Below are positions 1 to 8,205 of a stretch of DNA of 64,000 bases, piece after piece (the first letter of the stretch is position 1; every line of letters begins with the position of its first letter). The position numbers and the translations under genes were made by a program. Source of the DNA: Pelagomonas calceolata (Eukaryota; Sar; Pelagophyceae; Pelagomonadales; Pelagomonadaceae); NCBI GenBank assembly GCA_918797485.1, contig CAKKNE010000001.1:5952001-6016000 (forward strand), in the 5' to 3' direction. Below the pieces are notes generated by a model. That model ran no database searches, was not told the DNA's origin, and was given only the letters and a program-made list of their open reading frames with translations.

Positions 1-1561
1 GCTCCGCGGCTTGTAAACGCGTCGCGGACCGCGCCAGGGCCTCGGCCTCCGCTCGTGCCGCGGCCTCGGCGTCGGCCCGCGCCTGGGCCTCGGCCCGGGC
101 CCGGGCCGCGGCCTCGGCGCGCTGGAGAGCTTCAGCGCGCTGTCTCTTCGCGGCTTCGGCTTCCTTCCGCGCGCCGCGGCCCCGCTCCGCCGCGGCGAGG
201 CGCGTCGCCGCCGTCGCGAGTAGTTCGGCTTCAGCTAATGCAGCCGCCTCGGCCTCGGCCGCGGCGGCCGCCTCCGCCCGCGCGACGATCTCGGCCCGGC
301 GCGCGCGCGCCGCCTCGGCCTTGAGCTTGGCCGTTCTCGAGCGCTCGGCGGCTTGCAGGCGCGTCGCGGCCGACGTCAGGGCGGCCTGCGTCTTCGCCGT
401 GGCGATTGCGGCCGCTCGTAATTTCGCAATTCGACCCCGTTCGGCCGCCTGCAGCCGCACCGCGGCACCACATAACTGCTCGGCCCACTCTTCAGCCTCG
501 CGCTCCTTCTCGGCCTCGCGCGCCGCCGCGGCCGCCTCGCGCTCGACGAGCTCCCTCTTCAATTCCTCCTTCCGCGCTTGACGCTCGGCCTCCTTCTCTG
601 CATTGATTTCCGCCTCGCGGCGCTCCCTAGCTTCCCGCTCCTCGGCAGCCACGCGGTCCTTCTCCGCGATCTCCCTTAATTTCCGCTCCTCCTCCGCGTG
701 GTGCGATTCGGCCGCCTCGCGCTCCTCGGCGGCGGCCGCCTGGCGTTCTTCAAATTCCTGGCGCTCCTTCGCGCGCAGGGCCAGCTCCGCTTCGCGGCGC
801 TTCTTGGCGGATTCGCGCTCCTGCTTGTTCTCCTGCTCAGCTTTTTTGCGGGCCGAAGCGCGCTCCTCGGGGGACTTGGGAGTCTTCTCTGATGGAGATG
901 GAGAGAACGCCGGCCGGGCCGGCGAGAGCACGAAGCCGTCGCCACTGGACGGCGTGACGGCGCCCTTGGCCTCCCGCAGAAACGCCGTCTTCTTCCGGCC
1001 GTGCTTCCCGCGCCACGAATCGTCTTTCTTGACCGGGGGCTCGACGAAGTCGTCGGCGTAGGGATCCTCCTCTTCAGCAGCCTTCTTCGTAGGACCCTTC
1101 TTCTTCGACATGCGCTTCGCTAATTCCGCACTCTTCTCCAGCCGCGCGACCCTCGCCCTTTCGCGCGTCACGAGCATCCGTTCTCGCTTCAAGAGTTCCT
1201 TCTCCTGGGCCAGGGCCTTGCGCAGGCGCGCCACGGTCTTGTTCTCCTTCGACGCGAGCTGCTTCCGCAACCTTTCGATGGCGGCGGCGGTCTCGTTTTG
1301 AGACACTTTTTCAGGCGGCGGCGGCGGCTTCGCCGTGGCCGGCCGTCCGATGCGCGCCGACTGCGGCCGTGCCAACGCCGACTGGGGCCGTCGTTGTCGT
1401 GCCGACTGCGGCCTGGTTGTCTTCTTCTTCTCGACTCGTTGCGGCAATTCCAGAGGCCGCGTCACGTCCACAACGAGCTGCGGGCCGCCGCCCTCCATCC
1501 ACAAGTCGAACTTGCCGCGGGCCAAGGGCACGCCGTTGACGAAGACGTGCGTCGCCGCCAT
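1..1561 (-). CDS. Coiled-coil Ala/Glu/Arg-rich protein, 3' end beyond window
   Basis: One open frame runs leftward from an ATG at 1561 to the window edge (about 520 codons, no stop), so the C-terminus is missing. The N-terminus (MAATHVFVNGVPLARG) looks like a small globular start. A basic Pro/Gln/Ser-Ala stretch follows, then a first coiled coil from about residue 85. An acidic/basic linker contains EEDPYADDF, and a very long charged helix rich in Ala, Glu and Arg follows. Within the helix a unit like AATRLQAAERxR recurs about four times (roughly residues 355-520). The frame stays open upstream of the chosen ATG, which was picked because it gives the first plausible protein start. The gene is divergent from the ribonucleotide reductase gene and shares a 407-nt promoter region with it. 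The family is not recognised; a cytoskeletal or scaffolding role is only a guess from composition. Confidence 0.75.
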   Translation of the reverse strand, partial: MAATHVFVNGVPLARGKFDLWMEGGGPQLVVDVTRPLELPQRVEKKKTTRPQSARQRRPQSALARPQSARIGRPATAKPPPPPEKVSQNETAAAIERLRKQLASKENKTVARLRKALAQEKELLKRERMLVTRERARVARLEKSAELAKRMSKKKGPTKKAAEEEDPYADDFVEPPVKKDDSWRGKHGRKKTAFLREAKGAVTPSSGDGFVLSPARPAFSPSPSEKTPKSPEERASARKKAEQENKQERESAKKRREAELALRAKERQEFEERQAAAAEEREAAESHHAEEERKLREIAEKDRVAAEEREARERREAEINAEKEAERQARKEELKRELVEREAAAAAREAEKEREAEEWAEQLCGAAVRLQAAERGRIAKLRAAAIATAKTQAALTSAATRLQAAERSRTAKLKAEAARARRAEIVARAEAAAAAEAEAAALAEAELLATAATRLAAAERGRGARKEAEAAKRQRAEALQRAEAAARARAEAQARADAEAAARAEAEALARSATRLQAAE

Positions 1562-1968
1562 CGTGTACACTGCCCTTGCTGCTAGGCGGTTTTTGCGCTG
1601 CCCGCCCGACGCTGTGCTGCCCAATGCTGCGACCCGGCGTCCAGGGGTGCGCCTGCGTCTCCGCCGGGCTCCGACGCGCCCGCTGGGCCTTGTCGTTGGC
1701 CTCAGCAGTGTTTTTATTGCGCCAAACCGCTGCGCTTGGCGCTGGACCACCAACCCGAGGCCGCGAGCTTCTATTTGAAAACAGCACGTATGGTGCGCGT
1801 CGGAGGCGTGCGGGGGCAGCCTTTACGTCCGACGCAACGCTAGTGGCTCTTATACGCTTGCTCACTAAGCTGGCGCGAGAGTGAAGAAGGCTGTTCCACC
1901 GCCCTGTGCGCATCGTCACGACGTAACGTAACGGAACACCAGAACAGCTCAGTCCTGCCACGCGCAAG
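1562..1968. promoter_or_regulatory. Divergent promoter region with inverted E2F-like sites
   Basis: This is a 407-nt gap between the coiled-coil gene (left) and the RNR R2 gene (right). It contains GCGCCAAA at 1719-1726 and TTGGCGC at 1736-1742, two E2F/DP-type sites in opposite orientation, about 230-250 nt before the RNR start codon. RNR small-subunit genes are classic E2F targets in plants and animals, so S-phase control is a reasonable inference. No TATA box is obvious. Confidence 0.4.
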
Positions 1969-3147
1969 ATGGTTCGCGCTCCTCGCCTCACAGCGGTCAT
2001 CATCGCCGCCGCGCTCCCTGAACAGCTAGGCGCGCTGCCGCGCGGCCCGACCCCGCGCGGCGGTTCCACGCGCCCGCGGCCCCACAATCAAAGGGGCCAG
2101 CTCCCCCACGACCGAGATCTCAGGGAGAGCAACACGACGAAGACCGCGGCCGTCGATGCAGGACTAAGAAACAAGAAACTCCCGTGGTTCTGCGATCGCG
2201 ACGCCTCTAGATTCACGCTCTTCCCGCTGCGAGACCCGGAGCTCTGGCAGTTCTACAAGAAGGCCGAGGCGTCGTTCTGGACCGCGGAAGAAGTCGACCT
2301 CGGCCAGGACAAGTTGCACTGGAACCAGCTAGGGGACGGCGAGAAATATTTTTTGAGTAGGGTCTTGGCCTTCTTCGCGTCTTCTGATGGCATCGTGGCC
2401 GAGAACCTGATGGAGCGGTTTGGCAAAGAAGTGACGCTGCCCGAAGCTCGATTTTTCTACGCGTTCCAAGGGGCCATCGAGTCCGTGCACCAAGAAATGT
2501 ACTCTCTGTTACTAGAAACCTATATAGAAGACCCGAACGAACGCAAGGAGCTCACGAGGGCCCACGAGACGCTGCAGTGCGTGAAAGCCAAAGCGGAATG
2601 GGCCCAGTCCTGGACTGCTGATCCAGATGCGTCGTTTGCGGCTCGGTTGGTGGCCTTTGCGGCGGTCGAGGGCGTCTTCTTCTCTGGGTCATTTGCTTCC
2701 ATCTTTTGGCTGCGGAAGCGGGGCGTGCTGCCGGGTCTGGGATTTGCCAATGAGTTGATCTCGCGAGATGAAGGGCTCCACTGCGACTTCGCGTGTGCTC
2801 TATATCAACGGTTAACGCCGGAGGAACGGTTGTCAGATGCAGACGCGACCGCGATCATCACGGAGGCCGTTGCCGTCGAGTTGGCGTTCGTTACTGATGC
2901 CCTACCGGTCACATTAGTCGGCATGAACGCCGACCTCATGTGCGAGTACGTCCGGTACGTGGCTGATAGATTACTATCAGCTCTGGGCCACCCCAAAGCC
3001 TACAACGCTGCGAACCCCTTCGATTTCATGGAATTGGTCAGTCTGACGGGCAAGACGAACTTCTTCGAGAAGCGCGTGGGCGAGTACGCCAAGGCGAACG
3101 TCGCGGGCAATTCAGAGCAGGCGTTCGACATGGACGCGGACGTGTAA
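1969..3147 (+). CDS. RNR2: Ribonucleoside-diphosphate reductase small subunit (R2, class Ia)
   Basis: This is the small subunit of class I ribonucleotide reductase. It houses the diiron-tyrosyl radical used with the large subunit to make deoxyribonucleotides. The 392-residue protein carries all six expected iron ligands by comparison with mouse R2: Asp140, Glu171, His174, Glu234, Glu268 and His271. The radical tyrosine is Tyr178 in the motif ESVHQEMY. The C-terminus (FDMDADV) matches the family tail that docks on the large subunit. The first ~70 residues are not conserved and include a short hydrophobic patch (AVIIAAAL) and many Arg/Pro. They could be a regulatory N-terminus or a targeting extension; I cannot decide. 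There is no intron. Upstream E2F-like sites suggest cell-cycle control. Confidence 0.97.
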   Translation: MVRAPRLTAVIIAAALPEQLGALPRGPTPRGGSTRPRPHNQRGQLPHDRDLRESNTTKTAAVDAGLRNKKLPWFCDRDASRFTLFPLRDPELWQFYKKAEASFWTAEEVDLGQDKLHWNQLGDGEKYFLSRVLAFFASSDGIVAENLMERFGKEVTLPEARFFYAFQGAIESVHQEMYSLLLETYIEDPNERKELTRAHETLQCVKAKAEWAQSWTADPDASFAARLVAFAAVEGVFFSGSFASIFWLRKRGVLPGLGFANELISRDEGLHCDFACALYQRLTPEERLSDADATAIITEAVAVELAFVTDALPVTLVGMNADLMCEYVRYVADRLLSALGHPKAYNAANPFDFMELVSLTGKTNFFEKRVGEYAKANVAGNSEQAFDMDADV

Positions 3148-3480
3148 GATCCTTGCGTGTCTTCTTTTTTGGGGTTGCGGCGATGGCTTGGGGGGTCGCG
3201 GCATTTTTCCATCCGTCCCTGCTTTGCGCGAGGATCACCTCCGGTCCTCCGCAAACGCAGAACCGCTAGAGACTCTACGACGCTAGCAAGCTGAGGCGCG
3301 CGCGCCAGTTTTGAGCGTACACAGATTTGGCAAAGGACCGGATACGCAAGTTTTCTGCACGGTGTCTCCCGCGCGCACGCAGCCGTCGCTTCAAACCGGC
3401 CTCCATTTGAGTTAGGACGTGCCGCTCTCCCTCCCGGCGCGCGCTCTACGCCGTCGACGAGGCGCCGCACGCAAGCAAAA
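3148..3480. other. Intergenic spacer between RNR2 and GCP3
   Basis: This 333-nt stretch between two genes on the same strand holds the 3' end of RNR2 and the 5' leader of the GCP3 gene. I see no convincing ORF, repeat or structured RNA in it. Confidence 0.5.
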
Positions 3481-5766
3481 ATGGCCATTGCACCCGAGGA
3501 CATGCTCGAGCAGCTCAACAAGCTCGCCGCCTCAGTCATGGGCGTGCGCGACGCGCCGGAGCCCGTCGTGGCATTGTGCTGCCGCGTGCTCGGCTCGACG
3601 CTCGCGACGCGGGCGCCACGGCGCGACAGCAGCAGCACCCAACGGTTGAGGGACGTCGACGCGCTGCGGACGAAGGTCGAAAAGGCCAAGGGCGCGCGCG
3701 CCGCGCTCCGCTTTGATGAATTAAGGACGCAGCTCCGGGACGCCGACGCGCTGAGCGTCCGGGGCGCGGACGGCCTCGTGGAGTTGCTGGGGCTCGTGAG
3801 CGGCGACGCGCAGACCGCGGCGCCCTTCGCGTCCGTGTGTAGAACAGGAGGCGGGTTCTCGCGCGAGACCCCTCTCGAGGAAGAAACAGAGACTCCGAAG
3901 AAGGACTGGGGCCTCGCAGGGTGGCGCGCGGGCCCGCCTCCCTCAAAAACGGGGCTGGACGTCGTTGAAGAGGAGCGGTTACTGGTGAGGGACTGCCTGT
4001 ATGCCTTACAAGGCATCGACGGGCGGTATGTTTCACGGGATCGGAGTTTGGATGATACCGTGCCGAGCGTGGACCGATTGGTCGCTCCCAAATTATCGAC
4101 GGTCGACGGCGTGCGCGAGGTTTGTGAATTGGGCTGGTTGTACGAACGCTGCGATCGGTTTTGCGCTTCTACGTCAACGAACGAGGGGCGATGCCGGGGC
4201 GCGTTGCGAGCTGCCGTGCGCGACGAGCTTTCAGATTACTATCGGCTCGTTGCCGTGTTGGAAGCGCAATTGAGGGACGAGGGCTTGTCGCTGAGACGAT
4301 TACTCGTGTGGCTCGTCGAGCCGCTCGAACGATTACGGCTCCTTGCGAACGCCTGCGACGCGTGCGCGCCCCAGGATCTGCAAGGAGGGGCCCTCTGCGC
4401 ATCACTAGCCCGATTAGCGACGCACGGCGACGACCGCGTCCGAGACTTGGTCGAGGGTCTGCTCGCGAAAACGTCGGAGCCGGTCCTCGCCGCGATCCGG
4501 CGGTGGGTCTGCTCCGGGAAGTTGCTGCCAGATCCAGCTGGGGAATTTTTCGTCCAAGAGACCGGTGACGAGGACGACTTCTGGGCGGCGCGGTTCTGTT
4601 TGAGACCGCGCATGGTGCCGGCCTTCCTCTCGGAGGACGTCGCATCCAAGATTTTAGTGGTGGGCAAGACGCTGACGTTCCTGCGACGGTGTTGTGGGGA
4701 CGACCGGCCGGCCTTCGCTTCTGTGAGTGATGAGGCCTTTGCCTACGGGAGTCTGAATCTTGAGAAAGTGGTCGAGGAGGCGTATGAACGGACGAACCAG
4801 CGCGTCCTCAAGGCGCTGAAGGAGGACTTCCGGTTATTGGACCACCTGAAGGCGCTGGAGTCGTGCGTTTTGTTAGCTCAAGGGGATTTTGCGTTGCAAT
4901 TGGTCGATGGCTTCGACGCTGCCGCCCAAAAGAGGCGGGGCGCCTTCGGGAGCTCCGGCGCGGACGCCGTGGCCGCGCTCGACCGGGCCGTCCGGAACTC
5001 GAACGCGTGCCGGTTGTTTGAGGGCGCCGTGCAGCGTCTGAAAGTGGTCGTGCTCGAAGGCGACGGCGTTTCCTTCGGCCTGGACTACGACGCGCAGCCG
5101 CCGATCGACGCTGTGGTGGACGCGGGCGCGCGCGAGTTTTACGGAAGGGCGTTTTCGGCGTTGCGGTCGCGACGGCGCGTCGAGGCGCGCCTGACGGACG
5201 CCTGGCGGTCGCTGGCGCTCGCGCGGCGCGTGCGCGGGCTCGGGGCGCCGGAGCGCAAGGCACTGCGGAAAGCGGCTCTAGCGCGCAACGAGATGGCGAC
5301 GCTCTCGGCGACGGTGAGCGCGCACGTCGCCGACGCGTTTGCCGGGGCCTGGAAGCGTTTGGATCAGGACGTCAGTAAGGCGGACGGCCTGGACGCCGTG
5401 CGACGGGCCCACCGCTCGTATTTGGACGCGATCGCGTCGGACGCGCTCTTCGCGCCGCGTTCGGGAATTCCGGAGGAGGGCGTGCCGCCCGACGAGGACC
5501 TGGCGGCGGGGGCGCTGGCGACGCACCTCGAGGCAGTGTTACAGGCGGCCCAGCGGTTCTGCGCGTTGGTCGATGCCTTTGTTGCTGATGCCGTCGCGGG
5601 CGATTCTCGAGCTCAGACATTAGCGGCGCGGCTCGACGACTCGACGGCCCACTTCCGGGCGGCGGCGCGGCGGTTTACGCGTCTCTTGAAGCGGGCGTCG
5701 GAGGACGAGCCCGAGGCGACGAAATTGGCTTTTCGCCTTGAAGTGGTTGGCCAGGCGGTAGAGTAA
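3481..5766 (+). CDS. TUBGCP3: Gamma-tubulin complex component 3 (GCP3/Spc98 family)
   Basis: GCP3 is a subunit of the gamma-tubulin small complex, which nucleates microtubules at centrosomes and basal bodies. The 761-residue protein has the family signature LLVRDCLYALQGIDGRYV at about 167-184, which opens the GRIP1 half, and the helix EGLSLRRLLVWLVEPLERLR near 275-295. The C-terminal half (about 490-755) fits the gamma-tubulin-binding GRIP2 half. The N-terminal ~160 residues are variable, and the whole is a little shorter than animal GCP3 (about 900). ATG 3481 is the first in frame after an upstream stop and sits in a short A-rich context. Its stop codon lies 11 nt from the stop of the convergent cytochrome b5-like gene, so the two 3' ends must overlap as transcripts. 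GCP2 is the nearest alternative, but the LQGIDG motif favours GCP3. Confidence 0.88.
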   Translation: MAIAPEDMLEQLNKLAASVMGVRDAPEPVVALCCRVLGSTLATRAPRRDSSSTQRLRDVDALRTKVEKAKGARAALRFDELRTQLRDADALSVRGADGLVELLGLVSGDAQTAAPFASVCRTGGGFSRETPLEEETETPKKDWGLAGWRAGPPPSKTGLDVVEEERLLVRDCLYALQGIDGRYVSRDRSLDDTVPSVDRLVAPKLSTVDGVREVCELGWLYERCDRFCASTSTNEGRCRGALRAAVRDELSDYYRLVAVLEAQLRDEGLSLRRLLVWLVEPLERLRLLANACDACAPQDLQGGALCASLARLATHGDDRVRDLVEGLLAKTSEPVLAAIRRWVCSGKLLPDPAGEFFVQETGDEDDFWAARFCLRPRMVPAFLSEDVASKILVVGKTLTFLRRCCGDDRPAFASVSDEAFAYGSLNLEKVVEEAYERTNQRVLKALKEDFRLLDHLKALESCVLLAQGDFALQLVDGFDAAAQKRRGAFGSSGADAVAALDRAVRNSNACRLFEGAVQRLKVVVLEGDGVSFGLDYDAQPPIDAVVDAGAREFYGRAFSALRSRRRVEARLTDAWRSLALARRVRGLGAPERKALRKAALARNEMATLSATVSAHVADAFAGAWKRLDQDVSKADGLDAVRRAHRSYLDAIASDALFAPRSGIPEEGVPPDEDLAAGALATHLEAVLQAAQRFCALVDAFVADAVAGDSRAQTLAARLDDSTAHFRAAARRFTRLLKRASEDEPEATKLAFRLEVVGQAVE

Positions 5767-5777
5767 CAACATTTCAC

Positions 5778-6320
5778 TTACACATACTTGTCCACGGGGT
5801 CCTCGACGAGCGTGCCCACGAAGGTGTACTTGTCGTGGGTCTCGTACATCTCCATCCACCGATCTAATTCGCGGAGTTGCGATGGATCGAGCCCGTCGAG
5901 GTCCGCCGAGACGCACTCCGCGGCGCGGCAGCCCGTCGCGAAGGCGCGAGACGCGTCCCGGCCGACGAAGTGGTGGTACGGCTTGCCCGCACCGTAGAAT
6001 TTTGCGCCGGCTGACACATCGTAGACGCGGCCGCGCAGCGCCACGTACACAGGAGCGCCGTCGACGCCGTCGCCGTCCTCCAATTCACTTTGAGTAACGG
6101 TGCCGTCGTGCTGCGGCTCGGAGAGGTCGAGCGGCGCTTCTGTCTTAAGCACCATCTGGGCTAGCGCGTACTTGTTGCCGTAGCGCCGCGTGCGTGCTCT
6201 CGCGCGGGCTACGTCGCGGAAGAAGCGGCCAAGCGCAGTAGTGAGTCGCGTCTTCGCGGCTGGCGTGCAGCAGAGGACCGCTAGCGCTGCTAACGCTGCG
6301 GCTGCGAATCGCAGCCTCAT
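5778..6320 (-). CDS. Neuferricin/MAPR-type cytochrome b5-like heme-binding protein
   Basis: The 180-residue protein has an N-terminal hydrophobic signal or anchor (residues 5-18) and a cytochrome b5-like domain at about 75-170. The core GRVYDVSAGAKFYGAGKPY, followed by FVGRDASRAFATG, is diagnostic of the membrane-associated progesterone receptor (MAPR) group. That group binds heme through tyrosines rather than the histidine pair of true cytochrome b5; Tyr109 and Tyr115 are the candidates. The C-terminal motif LRELDRWMEMYETHDKYTFVG is typical of the neudesin/neuferricin branch. The signal peptide suggests the secretory pathway or ER membrane. Family members bind heme and influence P450 or sterol metabolism in other organisms; the specific role here is unknown. 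Confidence 0.88.
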   Translation of the reverse strand: MRLRFAAAALAALAVLCCTPAAKTRLTTALGRFFRDVARARARTRRYGNKYALAQMVLKTEAPLDLSEPQHDGTVTQSELEDGDGVDGAPVYVALRGRVYDVSAGAKFYGAGKPYHHFVGRDASRAFATGCRAAECVSADLDGLDPSQLRELDRWMEMYETHDKYTFVGTLVEDPVDKYV

Positions 6321-6949
6321 AGATATTGATGAATCGTGATGTTCGACAGCGTGCAGAGGCCCCTACCCTCGCGCACGTCCACTGCGCCGCGCGCCAAGGC
6401 CAGGCTCCGGAGCAGCTTTGCAGGCCCCAAAGCGGCCCAGCCTTTTCGCCCAGTTAGGCGTCTGGAGGGACAGAGAGGCGTCCCCTCGAGGTCCTGACGC
6501 GTGTGGCACGCTGATTCGGGCACTTGCCTAGCCGGCCCGTCGACGTAGGCCCGGCTTGCGGCCCAAAGAGCATCGGCACCTAGCCTCCCCGCTGCCAGCC
6601 AGAGAGCACTGGGGTAGAGTTTCGATAGCCGTCAGGCCGTCAGGCTCGAAAAAAGCGCCGTCGGACGCGTGGGAGACGCTCAGAGCCCTATACAGAGGCA
6701 AGGCGCAGCTTTTGCAGCCTGAGCGCGCGGTACGCCCTACCCAGCCGCCACGCCGCGTAAACGACGCATAGGCGGCTGCAGCAGCGCGTGAGCACCGGTC
6801 GCGGGGGCGAAAAGAACTCTTTTCACCGCTACGGAGGAGCGCGCCGAAACGCAAGCCGCCTTCAAAAGCCCTTTGCCAGCCTCCCACGGCAGGCCAAGCG
6901 TCGGAACGGCGGCCCGCGACAACTAACAGCAAAAAAAAACACGTGAACC
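6321..6949. other. Divergent intergenic region
   Basis: This 629-nt stretch lies between the divergent MAPR and MYB genes and should hold both promoters and 5' leaders. Just before the MYB start codon lies a run of nine A residues. Short open frames exist on both strands, but their composition (Arg/Pro/Ser rich, no motifs) fits chance in GC-rich DNA. Confidence 0.45.
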
Positions 6950-7927
6950 ATGTGCCAGCCCCCAACCGCCGCCCAGGTCTCGGCCCCACCCCCGACGACG
7001 ACGACGGGCGAGAAAACGGGTCGATGGACCGACGAGGAGCACACGCGCTTCCTCCACGGTCTGGAGCTCTTCGGCAAGAAGTGGACGAAGGTCGCGGACG
7101 TCGTTGGTTCTAGAACTACGGTCCAAGTCCGATCCCACGCCCAAAAATACTTCCAGAAGCTCGAAAAAGATAGGGCGCAGCCGTCTGGCTCTGGAGGAAG
7201 AGGCCGCGCCGGTGCGGGGTTTGGAGGAAGACAGTTCGGCGACTACGACGGGCTAGATGAAGGCGCCGCACCCATAGCCGTGCCGCTGGCGCTACGGAAG
7301 TTCCTGCCCGCGGGGACGGGCCAGAACGGCCACGCGGGCCCCGCCGACGTTGCCGCCGGCTTGTTCAAATTCCTGAGCCCGTTAGCTTTACCTTCCAAAC
7401 CGGATAAGGTGAATGAGATGGCGCGGACGATTTTTGACGACCCGGCCGCGGACCTGCACCACCAGCAGCTCGAGGCGCGGTCGCGGCCGGCGCCGCCGCC
7501 GACGGTGCCCGAGTGGTATCGCCGGGGCGGGCGCTTGGACGAGTTGCTGCGGGACGCGGCCCAGATCGAGTGGAAGGATGATTCGGGAGGCGAGCCTCTG
7601 AAAGATCCGCCGCCGCCCGTCTACCGGGCACCACCCCCACCGAAACCCTTCCCGCGGCGGCCGTCGGCGCAGTGGGCGCTCCCGCCGGGCAAGCGACGGC
7701 GGGACGAGGAGGCCCTGGCGCACATCGCGACGGGGACTGAACGAGGCGCGGCGGCATTGCCGCGCTTTTCTTCGTTAGACGCGCTCTACAGCGCGTCAAT
7801 CTTGGTCGACCGGCGGCCGCGGAGCGACTCGCACGGGTCGACCGGGCTGGGCTTCGAGGACGGGCTCTTCTACGACGACGACGCCGCGCCCTTCGCCTTC
7901 ACCGACGACCAGGCGCCGACGATCTGA
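6950..7927 (+). CDS. Single-repeat MYB-like transcription factor, SHAQKYF class
   Basis: Residues 22-73 form one MYB/SANT repeat. Trp26 and Trp45 are in place, and the third helix reads TVQVRSHAQKYFQKLEK, so the third Trp is replaced. This is the CCA1/LHY/Reveille-type (MYB-related, SHAQKYF) DNA-binding repeat, which in plants recognises evening-element or I-box-like sites. The remaining ~250 residues are Pro/Gly/Asp rich with low complexity (PPPPVYRAPPPPKPFP) and an acidic, aromatic C-terminus that could act as a transactivation region. The protein is 325 residues and has no intron. By family it is a nuclear regulator, possibly of light or circadian genes, but its targets cannot be told from this sequence. 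Confidence 0.9.
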   Translation: MCQPPTAAQVSAPPPTTTTGEKTGRWTDEEHTRFLHGLELFGKKWTKVADVVGSRTTVQVRSHAQKYFQKLEKDRAQPSGSGGRGRAGAGFGGRQFGDYDGLDEGAAPIAVPLALRKFLPAGTGQNGHAGPADVAAGLFKFLSPLALPSKPDKVNEMARTIFDDPAADLHHQQLEARSRPAPPPTVPEWYRRGGRLDELLRDAAQIEWKDDSGGEPLKDPPPPVYRAPPPPKPFPRRPSAQWALPPGKRRRDEEALAHIATGTERGAAALPRFSSLDALYSASILVDRRPRSDSHGSTGLGFEDGLFYDDDAAPFAFTDDQAPTI

Positions 7928-8047
7928 CAACTGACTCCCCTCTCCCAACTGTGTGACTGCTCGACTCGAACCCCGCGATGGCTCCGCAAGAACCGGCGCC
8001 GCCCCCCTCAGGCCTAAAGAGGACCCTTTTCCGAACTTGAATTAGCC

Positions 8048-8194
8048 AACACTCGGGGCGACGGCGTACGAGGGCGGGGGCGGGATCTGGGGCGGGCATT
8101 CGGTCCACGCATCGCCCACTGGATCCCACTGGGCCACGTCATCGCCCCGGGCCGCGGCGGGTCGTGGCTAGGCGGCCTAGCTCTAAGCAAGGCA
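8048..8194. repeat. Dispersed repeat, copy 1 (shared with 48844-48921)
   Basis: Two blocks here recur in the same order in the inverted complement of 48844-48921. The first is a 20-nt block at 8048-8067 with core ACTCGGGGCGACGGCG. The second is a 23-nt block at 8166-8188 beginning GGCTAGGCGGCC and ending CTCTAAGC. In this copy they are separated by 98 nt. The repeat lies just downstream of the MYB gene and ends 12 nt before the stop codon of the convergent CHAT gene. It looks like a short non-autonomous element or its remnant; no coding capacity is seen. Confidence 0.55.
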
Positions 8195-8205
8195 CAATAA
8201 TAGTG

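Noticed and set aside
1311-1340. Possible intron near the PPPPP stretch of the coiled-coil gene
   Set aside because: The frame reads through without interruption and no good donor/acceptor pair improves it.
1311-2087. Long minus-strand frame overlapping the N-terminus of the coiled-coil gene and the RNR promoter
   Set aside because: Composition is Arg/Ala/Ser/Gly rich with no motif, and the adjacent frame gives a continuous protein. It is a GC-rich shadow.
3000-4091. 363-codon minus-strand frame across the RNR/GCP3 spacer
   Set aside because: It overlaps conserved codons of both plus-strand genes and has no recognisable motif.
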